Part shown: one piece after another, positions 1-10,897 of the stretch
Layout: every line of letters starts with the position of its first letter
Position numbering within the stretch: position 1 is the first letter of the stretch
NCBI GenBank assembly: GCA_025201705.1
Contig: MU616739.1
Location: 1-47,067 of the forward strand
Origin: Dissophora ornata
Lineage: Eukaryota > Mortierellomycota > Mortierellomycetes > Mortierellales > Mortierellaceae
Length of the DNA: 47,067 nucleotides
Reading direction: 5' to 3'
Notes under the pieces: generated by a model
Database searches by the model: none
What the model saw: the letters and a program-made list of their open reading frames with translations, nothing else
Told to the model about the DNA's origin: nothing
Program-made: the position numbers and the translations under genes

Positions 1-1709
1 TTTTTACGTTTTCCGTAGAGCGGCGGTCATCTGCGATTTGTGGCGATTGCTGTGTCCAGGTAAAAAGTTGATCCCAAAAAAAACCCCCCAAAAACAAAAT
101 AAAATAAAATAAAATAAAAAAGAGATCCCCGACAATAGGCAAGCTCTTTGATCGTGTTTCTGGGAGAATTCAGCGATAGGCATTTGGGTAATGACTGGCT
201 TGCAATTTTTTTTTCCCCTGGAAAAGAGCGAAATTACGCGTGCATCAAAGGATTGCCAAGTCGCGCGTTGATCACCTCTATCTACTCAAGCCATGACCAT
301 GTCGTCTGATCTTCGCCAAAAATAATCATACAGACTTTCGTGAAATCGAGGAAAACTCAGGGTTCAAAGAGTACATATGATGGCGATGGGTGGTGATGGT
401 TACCTGCATCGTTTCTACCTGAAAGAAGAAAAGGCTACCGGTTTGAGGATTTAAACCCTTTAAGTTCTGAATGGCTCAGCACATGTATTTGTGTAAAAGA
501 AAGGATCCATGCACACACACCATTTATCTCCAATAAATGAGTAAGGTGGAGGCCATGGTGCATTTATCTGTTTTATGGAAGGATCTGCCCGTCCCACTTT
601 CACATTGTGGGCATCGTTTTAAAAGAAAAACAAGAGGAAAACACCCCCGAAGGATGAAAAGGCCATTCGATCCATTCATGATATAAGCTTTAAAGTTTGG
701 CATTACCCCAGAGATGTTTACGTAAAAAAAAAAAAAAAGTGTATCCAAACGGATTCTATGGGTGCCATGGTTAGTTTTATGGAACTAGCTGCAAGCTTAA
801 CACTGCTATCTTAGTATTAACAAAAACAAGAAATGAATTACTTTAGCCAATCGTTCCATGCAAGATTTAAAGAGCCTAGGATCTTGCATAACTCTGGAGA
901 TTAATAAATAAATAAAAAAGGTGGCGAAGTTACCTCTAACTCATTTGCAGGGTAGACCTTCTAGGCGTTGTCACCCTTTCATGTATGAAGCTGCAGGAGT
1001 TCCAGAGTAAAACCAGCCAGGTCGGTCGCTGTTTTACTGCTGCTGCCTCGGAAAGCACCGTGTGCTTTTGAATACCTGAAATCACTCTCCAAACTTTCAA
1101 ATCATACTCCAAACAGCTCTTCCAGAGAGGACCCCTTCGATGGGGGAACGTGCAATCTCGCTTTGTTTTGTTCCACAAAAGTCAAATATATTGTTGTTGA
1201 GTTGTTATCAGGCATGTCGTTTGCATCCTTGATCCAATTCCTGCAAAGCTAAGGATTACACGTGGCGCGTCTTTGTGCCCGAGTACAAATATTAACCGCA
1301 GAAATGAGGCAGTTCTATCGAGACATGTCCAGTGGTCAGGCATCCTTCACATCCTCCACTTTCCTTTCTCTCTCCGTAGTATCATGTGTGTGTGTGTGTG
1401 TGTGTGTGCCCAAAACCCGACGAAATCAAGGCAAGAACCAAACCCCTACGTGCGCGCGTGAAACGAAACGAACACGCGCATGCGCGTGTCACAATACTAT
1501 GCGAGTCTCATACTATGCTGTGTAGAGAAAAGGGGAAAAGGCCAAAAAAGCGAATCGCAAGCCACCAAATCCTTCGTCAAAGTTCCATCACTGGGCCAGT
1601 GTCGTTGCGTTTTCATCCTCGCATCAAGAGCAAAAGAACCCCCGGACATTCATCTCCACTCTCCACTCTCCTCTTCTCATTCACTCACAACCACAAAACT
1701 ATACAAGCC
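1..1709. other. Noncoding 5' flank of GET3 with simple repeats
   Basis: I see no gene here. The stretch is AT-rich and holds an AAAAT-type run at about 95-120, several A or T homopolymers, and a (TG)12 tract at 1385-1408. Short open frames cross the region, but none has a recognisable motif, splice pattern or compositional bias. The last few hundred bases before 1710 must include the GET3 promoter and leader; the final part is C/T-rich, which is common in fungal leaders. Confidence 0.6.
1385..1408. repeat. (TG)12 microsatellite
   Basis: A perfect TG dinucleotide run of 12 units lies about 300 bases upstream of the GET3 start codon. It inflates several chance open frames that show poly-Cys/Val. 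Confidence 0.9.
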
Positions 1710-3257
1710 ATGTCCGATTTTGAAGATCTCGAACCCCTTGACCCCACCCTCCAGAACGTCATCGACCAGACTTCCCTTCAATGGATCTTTGTCGGAGGCA
1801 AAGGAGGAGTTGGTAAGAATTCAACTCGACCCACACACCGCCACCATTATCACCAAAAAGACAACTCAAATTTGCGGAATGCAAAGATGTGTACTCTTTT
1901 TGATGCCGAATGGCTCAACAGTGATATTCCAGGACAAACATGACTGACTCAACGGATACACTCTCTCCCGTCTTCGGTTTGAAATTAATCGTATTAGGAA
2001 AGACCACGACCTCTTGCTCCCTGGCTATTCAATTGGCCAAGGCTCGCCCTAGTGTCCTGTTGATTTCCACAGATCCTGCCCATAACTTGTCTGATGCCTT
2101 TGGACAAAAATTCAGCAAGGACGCAACCCTTATCACCGGATTCACCAACCTCTATGCCATGGTATGTCGTACTTTGCGTGCCTGGGCAATTCAGTTCCGC
2201 GAAGGCTCCACAGGTGCAATGAGTACTGACACAAAATCCGACCTTCGATCTATAGGAAATCGACCCTTCGTCCTCGATTCAGGAGATGATTGATAACTGT
2301 AAGGAGGCAACAGGAACACAGAAATAAGAAAATTGGACGTTCGAGTCCGCGGGAAAAAAAAAAAAGGTCGTTTGGAAAAAAGACCCACCCATGACTCAAC
2401 TGTTGCATGTTGTCTACGCTCACTCACACAAATAGCGGACGATCAGGGAAGCGGCGTCTCATCTATGATGCAGGATCTCGCCTTTGCGATTCCCGGAGTT
2501 GACGAGGCCATGGGCTTTGCCGAGGTTATGAAGCAGGTCAAGGCAATGGAATACTCTGTGATCATCTTCGATACCGCCCCAACAGGACATACTCTCCGTT
2601 TCCTCTCCTTCCCCAGCGTTCTGGAGAAGGCTCTCGCAAAGGTCTCTCAGTTGAGCGGTCGCTTCGGCCCCATGATGCAACAGATGTCCGGCATGATGGG
2701 CGTGCAGGGAAACCCCGAGGATATGTTCAGCAAGTTGGAGGGAATGCGTGAGGTGATTACGGAGGTCAACAACCAGTTCAAGGATGCCGACAAGACGACA
2801 TTTGTGTGCGTGTGCATCTCAGAGTTCTTGTCGTTGTACGAGACAGAGCGTATGATCCAGGAGTTGACGTCGTACCATATCGATACCCACAACATTGTTG
2901 TGAACCAGCTGTTGTTCCCAAAGAAGGATTCGAACTGTGAGCAGTGCCGAGTCCGTCATGCGATGCAAAAGAAGTATTTGAACCAGATTTACGATCTCTA
3001 CGAGGATTTCCATATCACCAGGTACAACAGACATGTCAAGAAAAAAAAAAGGCTGCAGAGAACGCTTGAGATGATTGGATCAGAATATTAACCAATTATG
3101 TACACATAGGTTACCTCTTTTGACGAATGAGATCCGTGGTGTTGACAAGCTGATTCAGTTCTCGGATATGCTGGTCAATAGCTCGTACGTTGACGAGAAG
3201 AAGGCAGAGGGCATTGATGATGAGAAGCGCCCTGAGGTCGCAGAGGTGGATGCTTAG
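1710..3257 (+). CDS. GET3: GET3/ArsA-type ATPase, tail-anchored protein targeting factor
   Basis: Cytosolic ATPase that hands tail-anchored membrane proteins to the ER GET receptor. Five exons fit: 1710-1812, 1998-2161, 2256-2298, 2436-3021 and 3110-3257, giving 347 residues, close to the family length. All introns are GT-AG. Splicing restores the deviant P-loop [10 protein letters not shown] at residues 29-38, which the first intron interrupts inside a glycine codon. Also visible are the switch motif DPAHN (60-64), a Met-rich helical stretch around SGMMGV (client-binding groove in the family), and the CxxC pair in NCEQC that coordinates the dimer zinc. The C-terminal [10 protein letters not shown] block is typical. 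The start follows a C/T-rich leader. The next gene, the flotillin, is convergent. Nothing looks broken. Confidence 0.95.
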
Positions 3258-4019
3258 ACATGACCTATCACCATCTGCTTACAGTCTCTTCTGAAGAACA
3301 GTAAAGAGAGTTATAAGCAAAATACAGAGAGGAATAAAAAAAAAACGAGTTGCATGAGGAGGAAGTAAAATAAAGGCATCGAATTATAGGAGAGCTAAAG
3401 GTGTGTGTGACACGATCAAAGAGGCTATCCCAAAACGCAACACACCTTACTCGAACAGAGTCATTTTTAGTTGGTCGTGTGAAGGGACGGTTGCCCAAAT
3501 AGCGAGTCGAGGATAGTGGTGGACACTTTGATACTCCCGGTTGCTGTCGACATGTTGCAACGACTATTCACAGAGTAATGGGCGATTCTGTCAAAGTTGA
3601 GACGGGAAATGCGCGGACTGCTTTTTTTTTTTGGTTGCGAGCATGGAGCAGTAGATAGATATAAAAAGAACTATCTATCTGGAAGGAAGACATCACCTCC
3701 TTATATACTAGTTCAGCAGTAAGCTTACCGATAAACCTATGGACTAGGTAGCAATAGAAGATGATGTTAGAAAAGTTGGGAAGGCTGAAGGCGAAGTGCT
3801 GTAGGTGATGAAGCGTTATGCGGCGCCAGGATGGGATCGCTGGAATGTTCAGGTAGGAGAGAATTTGTAAGGTCGAGGAATACTCCCCCTTACCCACGTT
3901 ACACATAGCTCGCTGCATAATTGACAGTCTTTGGTGATGACATGAAATTGTTTAATTAAGAAGTCGTGAAAAGGTCATGAGCGTTGGATATATGATTTAA
4001 AATTATCTAGAATTCTAGG
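3258..4019. other. Convergent intergenic region between GET3 and flotillin
   Basis: About 760 bases between two stop codons. It should hold the 3' UTRs of both genes. It contains A-rich runs near 3337-3346 and 3620-3633. I see no convincing gene. Confidence 0.5.
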
Positions 4020-5695
4020 CTATGCCAAGGTCCTAGATGGCATGGTGGTATACAATGGGTTGCTCGACATTTTGACGCCTGTTTGCTCATGGATAGTGTC
4101 GATCAAAGGTGGCAACATGGTATAGATATCTGCAATAGCATTGCTTTCAGATCCTTGACCAGTGCCATTGGAGGAAGAGCCACCCTTCATACCACCATTC
4201 CAAACAGAAATCTTGGGAGCCAAACCATTGATGGCCTTGGCATTGATCTCGGCCAATTGGGTATAAGTGCCGGTTTCCATCATCATGAATTGTTGCATGG
4301 CTGCATAGTTGCCGTTGAAAGCCATTGCCATCTTTGAGATATAATCAGCCTTGGCTTCGGACATGGCGCGGATACCATCGGCTTCCTTCTGCTGTTCAAA
4401 CAACTTGGCTTCAGCTTCTGCCTCACGCTTGAACCGGATAGCCTCGGCGGCCTTTTGGGCGGTGTACAGCTGAGCATTGGCCTGCTGAACGGAGATCTCA
4501 TATTCAACTTGGGCCTTGGCCAAAGTCGTGGCTCGAAGACGTTCCATCTCTGCTTCAGCACGCTTCACCTCCAGGGTCTTGTTCAGCTCGGCCTCTCGGA
4601 TTTCTGATGCTTTGGCGGATTCAACATGAGCGACCTTGGTCTGCTGAGTATACAACGCCTTCTTGGTCTCCAAGGCAGCATTGGCTTGCGCCAATTCGAT
4701 GGCTCGTTCGTTATTGTAAATCTTTGTTTGCGCCTCGACTGGTTGAGAGAAGTAAGTGCAGAGGATTAATCTCAGGTCCTAGAACTCTGACAGTACGCTA
4801 TCAGACGAGAAAGCATTATAATTCTTACTCTTTGCTTGATTTTGGCTTGTTTCACCAGTCTGCTGCATTTCGTAAATCTTGGTTTCAGCATCGACTAGTA
4901 GATAGAAGGACGATAAATGTGTTACAATCGTGTTTGTAGATTTTGCTGCCGAGGCTTCGTTATCCATTTAGAACATCTCCTCTTTTTACCTTTGGCGGCA
5001 TTTCGGATGGTAAGACCCTCTCGTTCCTTTGCTCCAGTATCGCCCTTGAGTTTAGCCTCTGCAACATCAATCTTGGCCTGGTTGGCTGCCTCCTGCTGAA
5101 CACGCTGTCCCATAAAACTGAAGTATTCGTGTCCAGGCATGTCGCACAGCTGCTTGATGTTGGAGTTGTAGATGCGAAGACCGAAATGCTCCAGCTCCAA
5201 TTGCACTTTGTCGTACACTTGCTGCTTGAACTTCTTTGTGCCCTGGAAGATCTGCTCCATGGTCATGGCTGTCAGCAGTCGATGAAATGTAATAAAAGGA
5301 CTGTCAGAAATTGACGCACCTCATCAAGCAACCGATACAATCTTTGAAAAAAAAAACTGAGCATTACCAGCAGCCAACACTCGGGTTTCTCCTTCGATGA
5401 CGCCCTTCAAAAGATCGTGGAGCTCCCTTTCGGATTTGATACCGGACAGGAGTTTACCGTAAATGATCAGAGCGTCTCTGTCATCATGGGGTCCGATAGT
5501 GAAGACGGCTGGGAGAATGAAAGGCAACTTTTCAGACGACATCGCCTGGACGTCAAAGGTATAGTTGACGGGCGAGATGTCGATGGGCGATGCCTTCTGG
5601 CCAGGCAAGATGAAGGCCTTTTTGGCGAGTTTGACATCGTCAATGCCATAACCTGTGATGATCAGGTATTCGTTGGCGCGTGCGACCTTGTACAT
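4020..5695 (-). CDS. Flotillin-like SPFH/band-7 membrane scaffold protein
   Basis: Predicted 463-residue flotillin. Exons on the minus strand are 5695-5368, 5268-4990, 4894-4829 and 4738-4020; all junctions are GT-AG and in phase. The N-terminus ([17 protein letters not shown]) opens the SPFH domain, followed by the [12 protein letters not shown] strand typical of flotillins. The second half is a long Ala/Glu/Lys/Gln-rich coiled coil (exons 2-4) that would drive oligomerisation, ending in a short Gly/Ser-rich tail. There is no transmembrane helix or signal peptide, so peripheral membrane attachment is expected. Flotillins scaffold sterol-rich membrane domains; in fungi they are patchily distributed. 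The start at 5695 is the ATG at the proper SPFH onset. Internal ATGs would lose the domain. Confidence 0.9.
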
Positions 5696-5883
5696 GTTGG
5701 ATTTATAGAGGGGGTAACTAGCTTAAATGATATGGCGTTGGGAGCTGGGTGAACGAGAATGATGGGGGTCAGAGTTTGATGATAGAAAAGAGTAGGGTGG
5801 GGAGACGATAGCTTGCCTTATATAATGCATTATCTTCATGTGAGCCATGGCGAAAGGGAAGCCGAACGGCATGAAAGGAACAT

Positions 5884-6001
5884 TGCGTCAATTCTTTTGT
5901 CAACACTGCGTCAATTCTTTTGTCGACTGTTCGGTCGAGAATCTTGGGCGGTGTCTTTTTTTTACAATGCGTCTATTCCTGTTTGTCGACTGCTCTGTCG
6001 A
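5884..6001. repeat. Three imperfect direct repeats upstream of the flotillin gene
   Basis: Copies start at 5884 (18 bases, TGCGTCAATTCTTTTGTC), 5907 (same 18 bases, continuing through GACTGTTCGGTCGA) and 5968 (diverged long copy ending GACTGCTCTGTCGA). They lie 190-305 bases upstream of the flotillin ATG on the opposite strand. A TATATAA-like stretch is at 5819-5826. They may be clustered factor-binding sites or decayed tandem duplication. Confidence 0.7.
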
Positions 6002-6336
6002 AACCTTATTTTAATCGACTGATTCTTTTTTTTTGTGGGAGCATTAGGTTTCCTCCCCTTAATTCACCTCCAGCTCAGCCCATAGACCCAGCTGCGGCAT
6101 GGGTCTGGGCGTTACACTAAGTTCAAGGTGCCCTTTCACGATCTTGCATGATAGCGTTGGGACCCTTGGGGGATTTGCCGTGCGGCATTTTCATTATGCG
6201 TGCCCACTTTCGGCAGTCGGCAGGGCCAGTCAGTGAAAAGGTCTGATCTGCGCTACTCACATGTGATGCAATCGAGATTTAGCCGCAAGTCGTCTTTTTG
6301 CAGGGGTTCCTGCATTTCATTATGTTGGGAGGGGTT

Positions 6337-6656
6337 AAGCTCCCAAACAGCGCTGAATTGACCTTGTCGTGCGGCAGCATCTGCTCCCTCATTACCCTAG
6401 TTGCCAGCGCTCCCTCTGATATACTCCACCTTTACCTTCGATCCATGCTACACGTAGACGTTATGTACCGCCGCCCACCATGCTGCATATGGCGACTTCA
6501 GCCGCTGTCTCATTGTACTGTCCGACCTTCGTTGAACCAGTGTACGAAATTGCGTTACGACGTTGGGATGGTCGTGGGGTTGTCTCGTGGGCGGATCAGA
6601 ATTCCTGTGAACAAGCCTGCTAATTCTGCGTTGATGGAAGGCACGGACCCTGACAC
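6337..6656 (-). pseudogene. Decayed LINE-type RNase H domain
   Basis: Read on the minus strand, two overlapping frames together give an RNase H-like sequence. The first has SINAELAGLFTGIL followed by IRPRDNPTTI, matching the AEL helix and the strand before the catalytic TDS motif. After a frame change it continues MRQRLKSPYAAWWAAVHNVYV. It then reads VEYIRGSAGN, a stop, GNEGADAAARQG, the equivalent of the family's W-x-GH-x-GN...NE-x-AD C-terminal motif. In-frame stops and at least one frameshift show it is dead. RNase H of this kind sits behind the reverse transcriptase in many fungal LINEs. No RT domain is recognisable nearby. The 133-codon open frame on the plus strand here is its antisense shadow. 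Confidence 0.7.
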
Positions 6657-6992
6657 CCTACCCGAAATAGCCTTGTATAGTGAGTTGTCTGATGTCTAGA
6701 CGACAACCTCGAATTCCTTTGCTGATGTTGCTTGTCCCGATCTCCTTTCGCGAGTTGTCTCAATACAGTGTGATGATTTCCCTGGCCATCGTATTTTTCT
6801 CTTTTTGCGATTGAATTTTAGGACGTCGGCAATTTGCCCACTTCTTTGAAACCATCTCGCTCAGACCCGTGCCTGCTCACGAGCCTCGTGCCTAAACAGC
6901 GCTGCGTTTCACTCATCATTGATGCTCTTCTACGTTGTGCTCTTCCTCTATTGGTCCTTGTAGCCTGTTTGTCGGTGCTCGGGTTGTTGCCA

Positions 6993-7238
6993 CTATTGTT
7001 TATATTCTAGAATTCGGCACTGAGCGCCATAAATAACTACTGCTCTTTCCTCATTTTCTGTTTCGCCATTGACAGGGCTGAGCAAGCTCTCATCGCTCTG
7101 TGCGTCATCCGGGCGGGGGTAGTGTTCGTCGCCCTGAGCATCGTCAGAGTCAACTGATTCGTGGATGATAGCCTGGCGGTTCCCGTTCCATTCTCTTGTA
7201 AGTCTAGTAACAGTGTCGAACAGACCTCCATTCCATTT
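6993..7238 (-). pseudogene. Coding-like open stretch, possibly from the same dead element
   Basis: An 81-codon minus-strand frame without stops, beginning KWNGGLFDTV and rich in Asp/Glu (ESVDSDDAQGDEH). It lies upstream of the RNase H relic in transcription order. I do not recognise a domain. It could be the linker before RNase H in the decayed element, a piece of another gene, or chance. Confidence 0.25.
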
Positions 7239-8112
7239 TTATGAATAGTAACTGACTTGTGGCAACCAAGAGTTCAAACCAACGTTCTTTTTGATCATTT
7301 CAATGTCGGCTCTTCCTATCATACTGAAGCAAGCGTTGGATTGTTCACTCGTTGATAAGGAAGGTGAACTGGGTTTGGACCGTCGTGTGGCAGGTTAGAT
7401 TTACCCTACGAACCGTTCATTCGGACAATTGGTATTTGGGTCAGCCGGAGCAGGCAATGACCCGGACCAAACCATCCGTCGGATTATGACTGAACGCCTC
7501 CAAGTCAGAACCCGTACTAGAACGCGACGATTACCGCTTTGGCTGTTTTTAGTTGAATACGAACAGACCCTCCTGGCCCTGAATCACATTACGCAGAGCG
7601 GCTACATAAAGCTCTTGCTAATTACGTTAATTTCAAATATTGGAAGAGACAAATTCATTGCAGACGACTTTTATTGAACGGGGGTATTGTAGGCAGCAGA
7701 GTAGCCTTGTTACTACGATCTGCTGAGATTAAAACTCCTGTCAATGCATCTTTCTCTCGTCTGCAAAAAAAAGTTCAGTGAAATTTCACCTAGAGCGGTA
7801 AGGGCTAATTCTCTCTCCTTTTGATGGCCAAGAACTCACGAGCCTTTCTTTTTACATATTTATGATTGTCCTTAGCACACTTCACAGCAGCCTCCAGCAA
7901 ATGCAGATTCTCCCTACAATCCCTTGCTCGCGCTGTGCTGCTTCTAAATGCAAATAAAATACTAGTGGGTATTGAGAAACGGGTTCATCGTTGCCTTCAA
8001 AGTCGCTGTCATTCTTGATGTCATCTAACAGGGGGGTGGGGATTATGCGCAATAGGGATTAAGCAAGGGAACACAGGGGACTCTGAAGAGAACAAGGGAA
8101 CACTCATGCAAA
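7239..8112. other. Intergenic, no gene recognised
   Basis: About 870 bases with only short frames. It includes a palindromic GTGAAATTTCAC near 7779-7790 and a hairpin-like AGAGTAGCCTTG motif near 7698 that recurs near 9064. Confidence 0.4.
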
Positions 8113-8835
8113 TCAAGCATGATGTAGGATTTTTACGGCTGGGGCGCGACGTCTAAATTCCTTTTTATTTTGTATACTCTCTTCAAGTCGACCTAGCCTT
8201 TTCTTTAGCTCCTTGTCAGTTTGTTTGAGCTGCACGTTCTCGGTATGGGTAATCAAAGCAACCATCAGTGCCATCGCACTTTGAAGCTCGGCTTGTAAAG
8301 GTTGGAGAAACGGAGTCTTCGTAGGCTCAGGAGGTACAGAAGCGATTCGCTCGGTAGGCAGAGGCGAGTTTGGCCGGGAATGCGGAGGCGATTTCGGCTG
8401 AATATGCTGAGACGAGTTGGAGCAGGAATGCAGAACCACTGTCTGCGGTGGTGGAGTGACACTATGTTTTCTTTTTCCTGCCGCCGACGGAGCACTGCTG
8501 GAAGAGGAAGACAACCGGCCGGGGTTATCGCCATTCACATCGTCAACCGTGGCATAGGCAACTGCCAACTTCCTGACTGTCTTGCACTTCATGTAGTGGC
8601 GTTTGACAGATGAACGTAGGGCCATAGTTCTTTTACAAACACAGCGAAATTGCATGTTGGCAGACGGGTCTCGATGGACAATGACCCTCCCTCCCGTGAA
8701 CACACAATCAAATTCAGCTGGGGTTTCCCTGTGATATCGAGTAAGATGCCTAGATTCTTCACTTGTGAGCGGGGCGCCAGTAGATTTCTTCTCCAGCAAG
8801 CGGCGTCTGCAGTCGAAATAGGTGCATATAAAGCA
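8113..8835 (-). CDS. Uncharacterised protein with Cys/His zinc-ligand cluster (5' end unresolved)
   Basis: The minus-strand frame 8835-8113 encodes about 240 residues. It has no ATG until the middle (ANMQFRCVC), and an upstream stop overlaps a good pyrimidine-rich acceptor (TTTCTAG at 8836-8842). It is therefore probably the last exon of a spliced gene whose first exon I could not place. The visible exon starts CFICTYFDC and contains FRCVCKRTMALRSSVKRHYM followed by KC, a C-x-C...H-x3-C arrangement suggesting a small zinc finger. A Ser/Pro-rich basic linker with a KRK cluster follows. The C-terminal half is helical and coiled-coil-like (LKQTDKELKKRLGRLEES). A nuclear DNA-binding role is possible but is inference only. 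Confidence 0.5.
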   Translation of the reverse strand, partial: CFICTYFDCRRRLLEKKSTGAPLTSEESRHLTRYHRETPAEFDCVFTGGRVIVHRDPSANMQFRCVCKRTMALRSSVKRHYMKCKTVRKLAVAYATVDDVNGDNPGRLSSSSSSAPSAAGKRKHSVTPPPQTVVLHSCSNSSQHIQPKSPPHSRPNSPLPTERIASVPPEPTKTPFLQPLQAELQSAMALMVALITHTENVQLKQTDKELKKRLGRLEESIQNKKEFRRRAPAVKILHHA

Positions 8836-9063
8836 CTAGAAAATGACAAGCAAAAACGACTGCCAGATTTTCCAATAGCTTGTCATTTTGCCCAACAGCA
8901 ATATTGATTCGAGTAAAAGGGAGCAAGGAAGAACGAAAAAAGAGAATTAAAGCAATTAGTAATTTGAACTCACATTCAATCACGCGTATTCCATGTAATA
9001 ATGACAGTGGGATCACTGTCTCTGACCAACATTCAGTCACCTAATTCGGCATTCATCCCGCAG

Positions 9064-9083
9064 AAGAGTAGCCTTGGCTACTC
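9064..9083. repeat. Short perfect hairpin GAGTAGCC-TT-GGCTACTC
   Basis: An 8-bp perfect stem with a two-base loop lies at about 9066-9083, within a longer AGAGTAGCCTTG context that recurs in decayed form near 7698. It lies between the divergent genes at 8113-8835 (-) and 9225-10518 (+). Confidence 0.55.
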
Positions 9084-9224
9084 AGATTTATTAGTTAGTG
9101 TAGTGTGTTTTAATGAATGCGCAAAATTGAGCGTTGATTTTTACCACCAACACCTGGACCCTGCGTTTCTTTGTTTTGTCATTTACATTGTCCTTGAAAG
9201 ACTTAAATCAACGAATCGACCATC

Positions 9225-10518
9225 ATGAACGACCATGAGATGGACGTTCCCTTTGACTTCACGGCCTTCACTCTCGACGAGCCGGAGGAGCGTCTCCAGC
9301 AGGCTTTTGAGCACTCCCTTCATCTCGATTCAAACACAGATCAACATGAATACCTCACCTCTACTACCGCCATTCCACACCCAAGTACTCAGTCCTTATC
9401 AGAGCTGACTCTGACAATAGATACCACAGCGCCAACAACATCAACACCATCAGCAACATTAACAGCAGGAGGAGCAAGCAGTAGCAATGGCGAGGCTTCT
9501 TCGGCGCCATTATCACCGACACAAATCCCAGACAATGGTGCATGGGCGAAGCTTCCTTCCCCAAGCGAGGTGAACCCTTTCCAACCAGGGATCACGGCTC
9601 AAAAGCTAGACGCAATGGCCATGGACCCCAACCATGTTTTCAAATCTGCGCAGACACCTGACCCGTCCCCATTCCCGGTCCCGCCACCTCAGCCATCAGC
9701 ATCTTTGTCTTCTGATATGAACATGGAGGCGAGTGGGTCTACATCACAACCCAGTTCATTCAAAGGAAAGGGCAAAGAATCCGATAATCCTGACAGTAGC
9801 ACAAACGACAACAAGGAAGAGATGGAGGAGGAGAAGGGGAGAATCTCGCAATGGATGTTGGGAGACCCTAAACTGACCTCTCAATCCTCAGGTTCAGAAT
9901 GGGATATCACAGACGCCTCCGGTCCACCGTTCACGTCCGAGGATTTCACGCTGGTTGGCGGCGATTGGGCCTCAAGCGACAGCTTTTCGACGATGGTGGA
10001 TTCAAACATAATGTTTGGTTTTTCGTCCTACCCAACCTATGAATCCTTACCGATCTCGGGCGCGATTGCAGAGGAACAACATCGTCGGGCTATGGAGGCC
10101 GAGGCAGAACTGTCGCCAGTATCGGAAGACCCGTCGACATCTTTTTGGTCAAACTCTTCTGAATCACAGATGAAAGAGGGCGGTTTTGCGAGATATGTGA
10201 AGAATGATCAGATGTTGCAATGGGGTAGTCAGGGTACTGCGACAACAACAACATCAACGGCTTTAGCATCGAATCAGCAGCATCAGCAATGGCAGAACTG
10301 GCGATCTGTGCCAGAACTTGAGCATGACCTGGACCTTGATCTTGAGCTGGACTATAATGCTCTTGATGAGGGGAGTCCTAAAATCAAGTGAGTTATTCAT
10401 GTTGTTATTTGGAAGAGTGTGTTTACTGGAAAGTGATGCTGTCGGCTGACTAAGATCCCTTCTATCCTTGCCTAGAGCGACACCAGGCTTCGCACCAGCT
10501 CAATTCAAACACCACTAG
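9225..10518 (+). CDS. Uncharacterised acidic Ser/Thr/Pro-rich protein
   Basis: Two exons, 9225-10387 and 10476-10518, joined across a GTGAGT...TAG intron, give 401 residues. Without splicing the frame stops at once inside the donor. The added 14-residue tail ends PGFAPAQFKHH, a compact ordered-looking end on an otherwise disordered protein. The N-terminus (DVPFDFTAFTLDEPEE) alternates acidic and bulky hydrophobic residues, and a LDLDLELDY run precedes the tail. Long Thr/Ser/Pro/Gln stretches fill the rest. I see no enzyme domain, signal peptide or membrane segment. The composition would suit an activation domain or adaptor, but I do not recognise the family. Confidence 0.75.
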
Positions 10519-10897
10519 CGATGACAAGAGGCAGAGCAAACACACGGACAAGAAAGTGTATATTACTAGCAATCATGGAATTTTATCGCGTAAAGATCCG
10601 AGCACTCCCACATGCACCCTCTCGCGACTCGATCATGCTGCACAGCGCCTGTATAACAATCGTTAACAACTCAATAAAACAAGGATTTTATATTGTACAG
10701 TTGGCCATGAAAAAGATACTATGATGCCAAAGTTTCTGTTTTCCCTTTTGGAATCGATGTAGCGAGAAGCGATTTCCATCTTGCCTCTTTTTCTCCTCTC
10801 TTTCCTCTCTCTCTCTCTGTCTCTCTCTCTCTTTTTTTTTTTTTTGTGTGTGTTTTCTTTTGCTGATTAACGCTCTTCTCAATTTTTGGCGAGCGAT
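10519..10897. other. Convergent 3' region with TC/T tracts
   Basis: About 380 bases between the 9225-10518 gene and the convergent U2B'' gene. It carries a TC-rich simple repeat and poly-T at about 10795-10845. No gene is seen. Confidence 0.5.

Noticed and set aside
1386..1947. Two long plus-strand frames covering the (TG)n tract and GET3 exon 1
   Set aside because: They read GET3 exon 1 in its own or a shifted frame and extend into the leader and first intron; splicing explains the real product.
6298..6699. 133-codon plus-strand open frame
   Set aside because: It begins with TTG, has no motif, and lies antisense to the RNase H relic, which explains its length.
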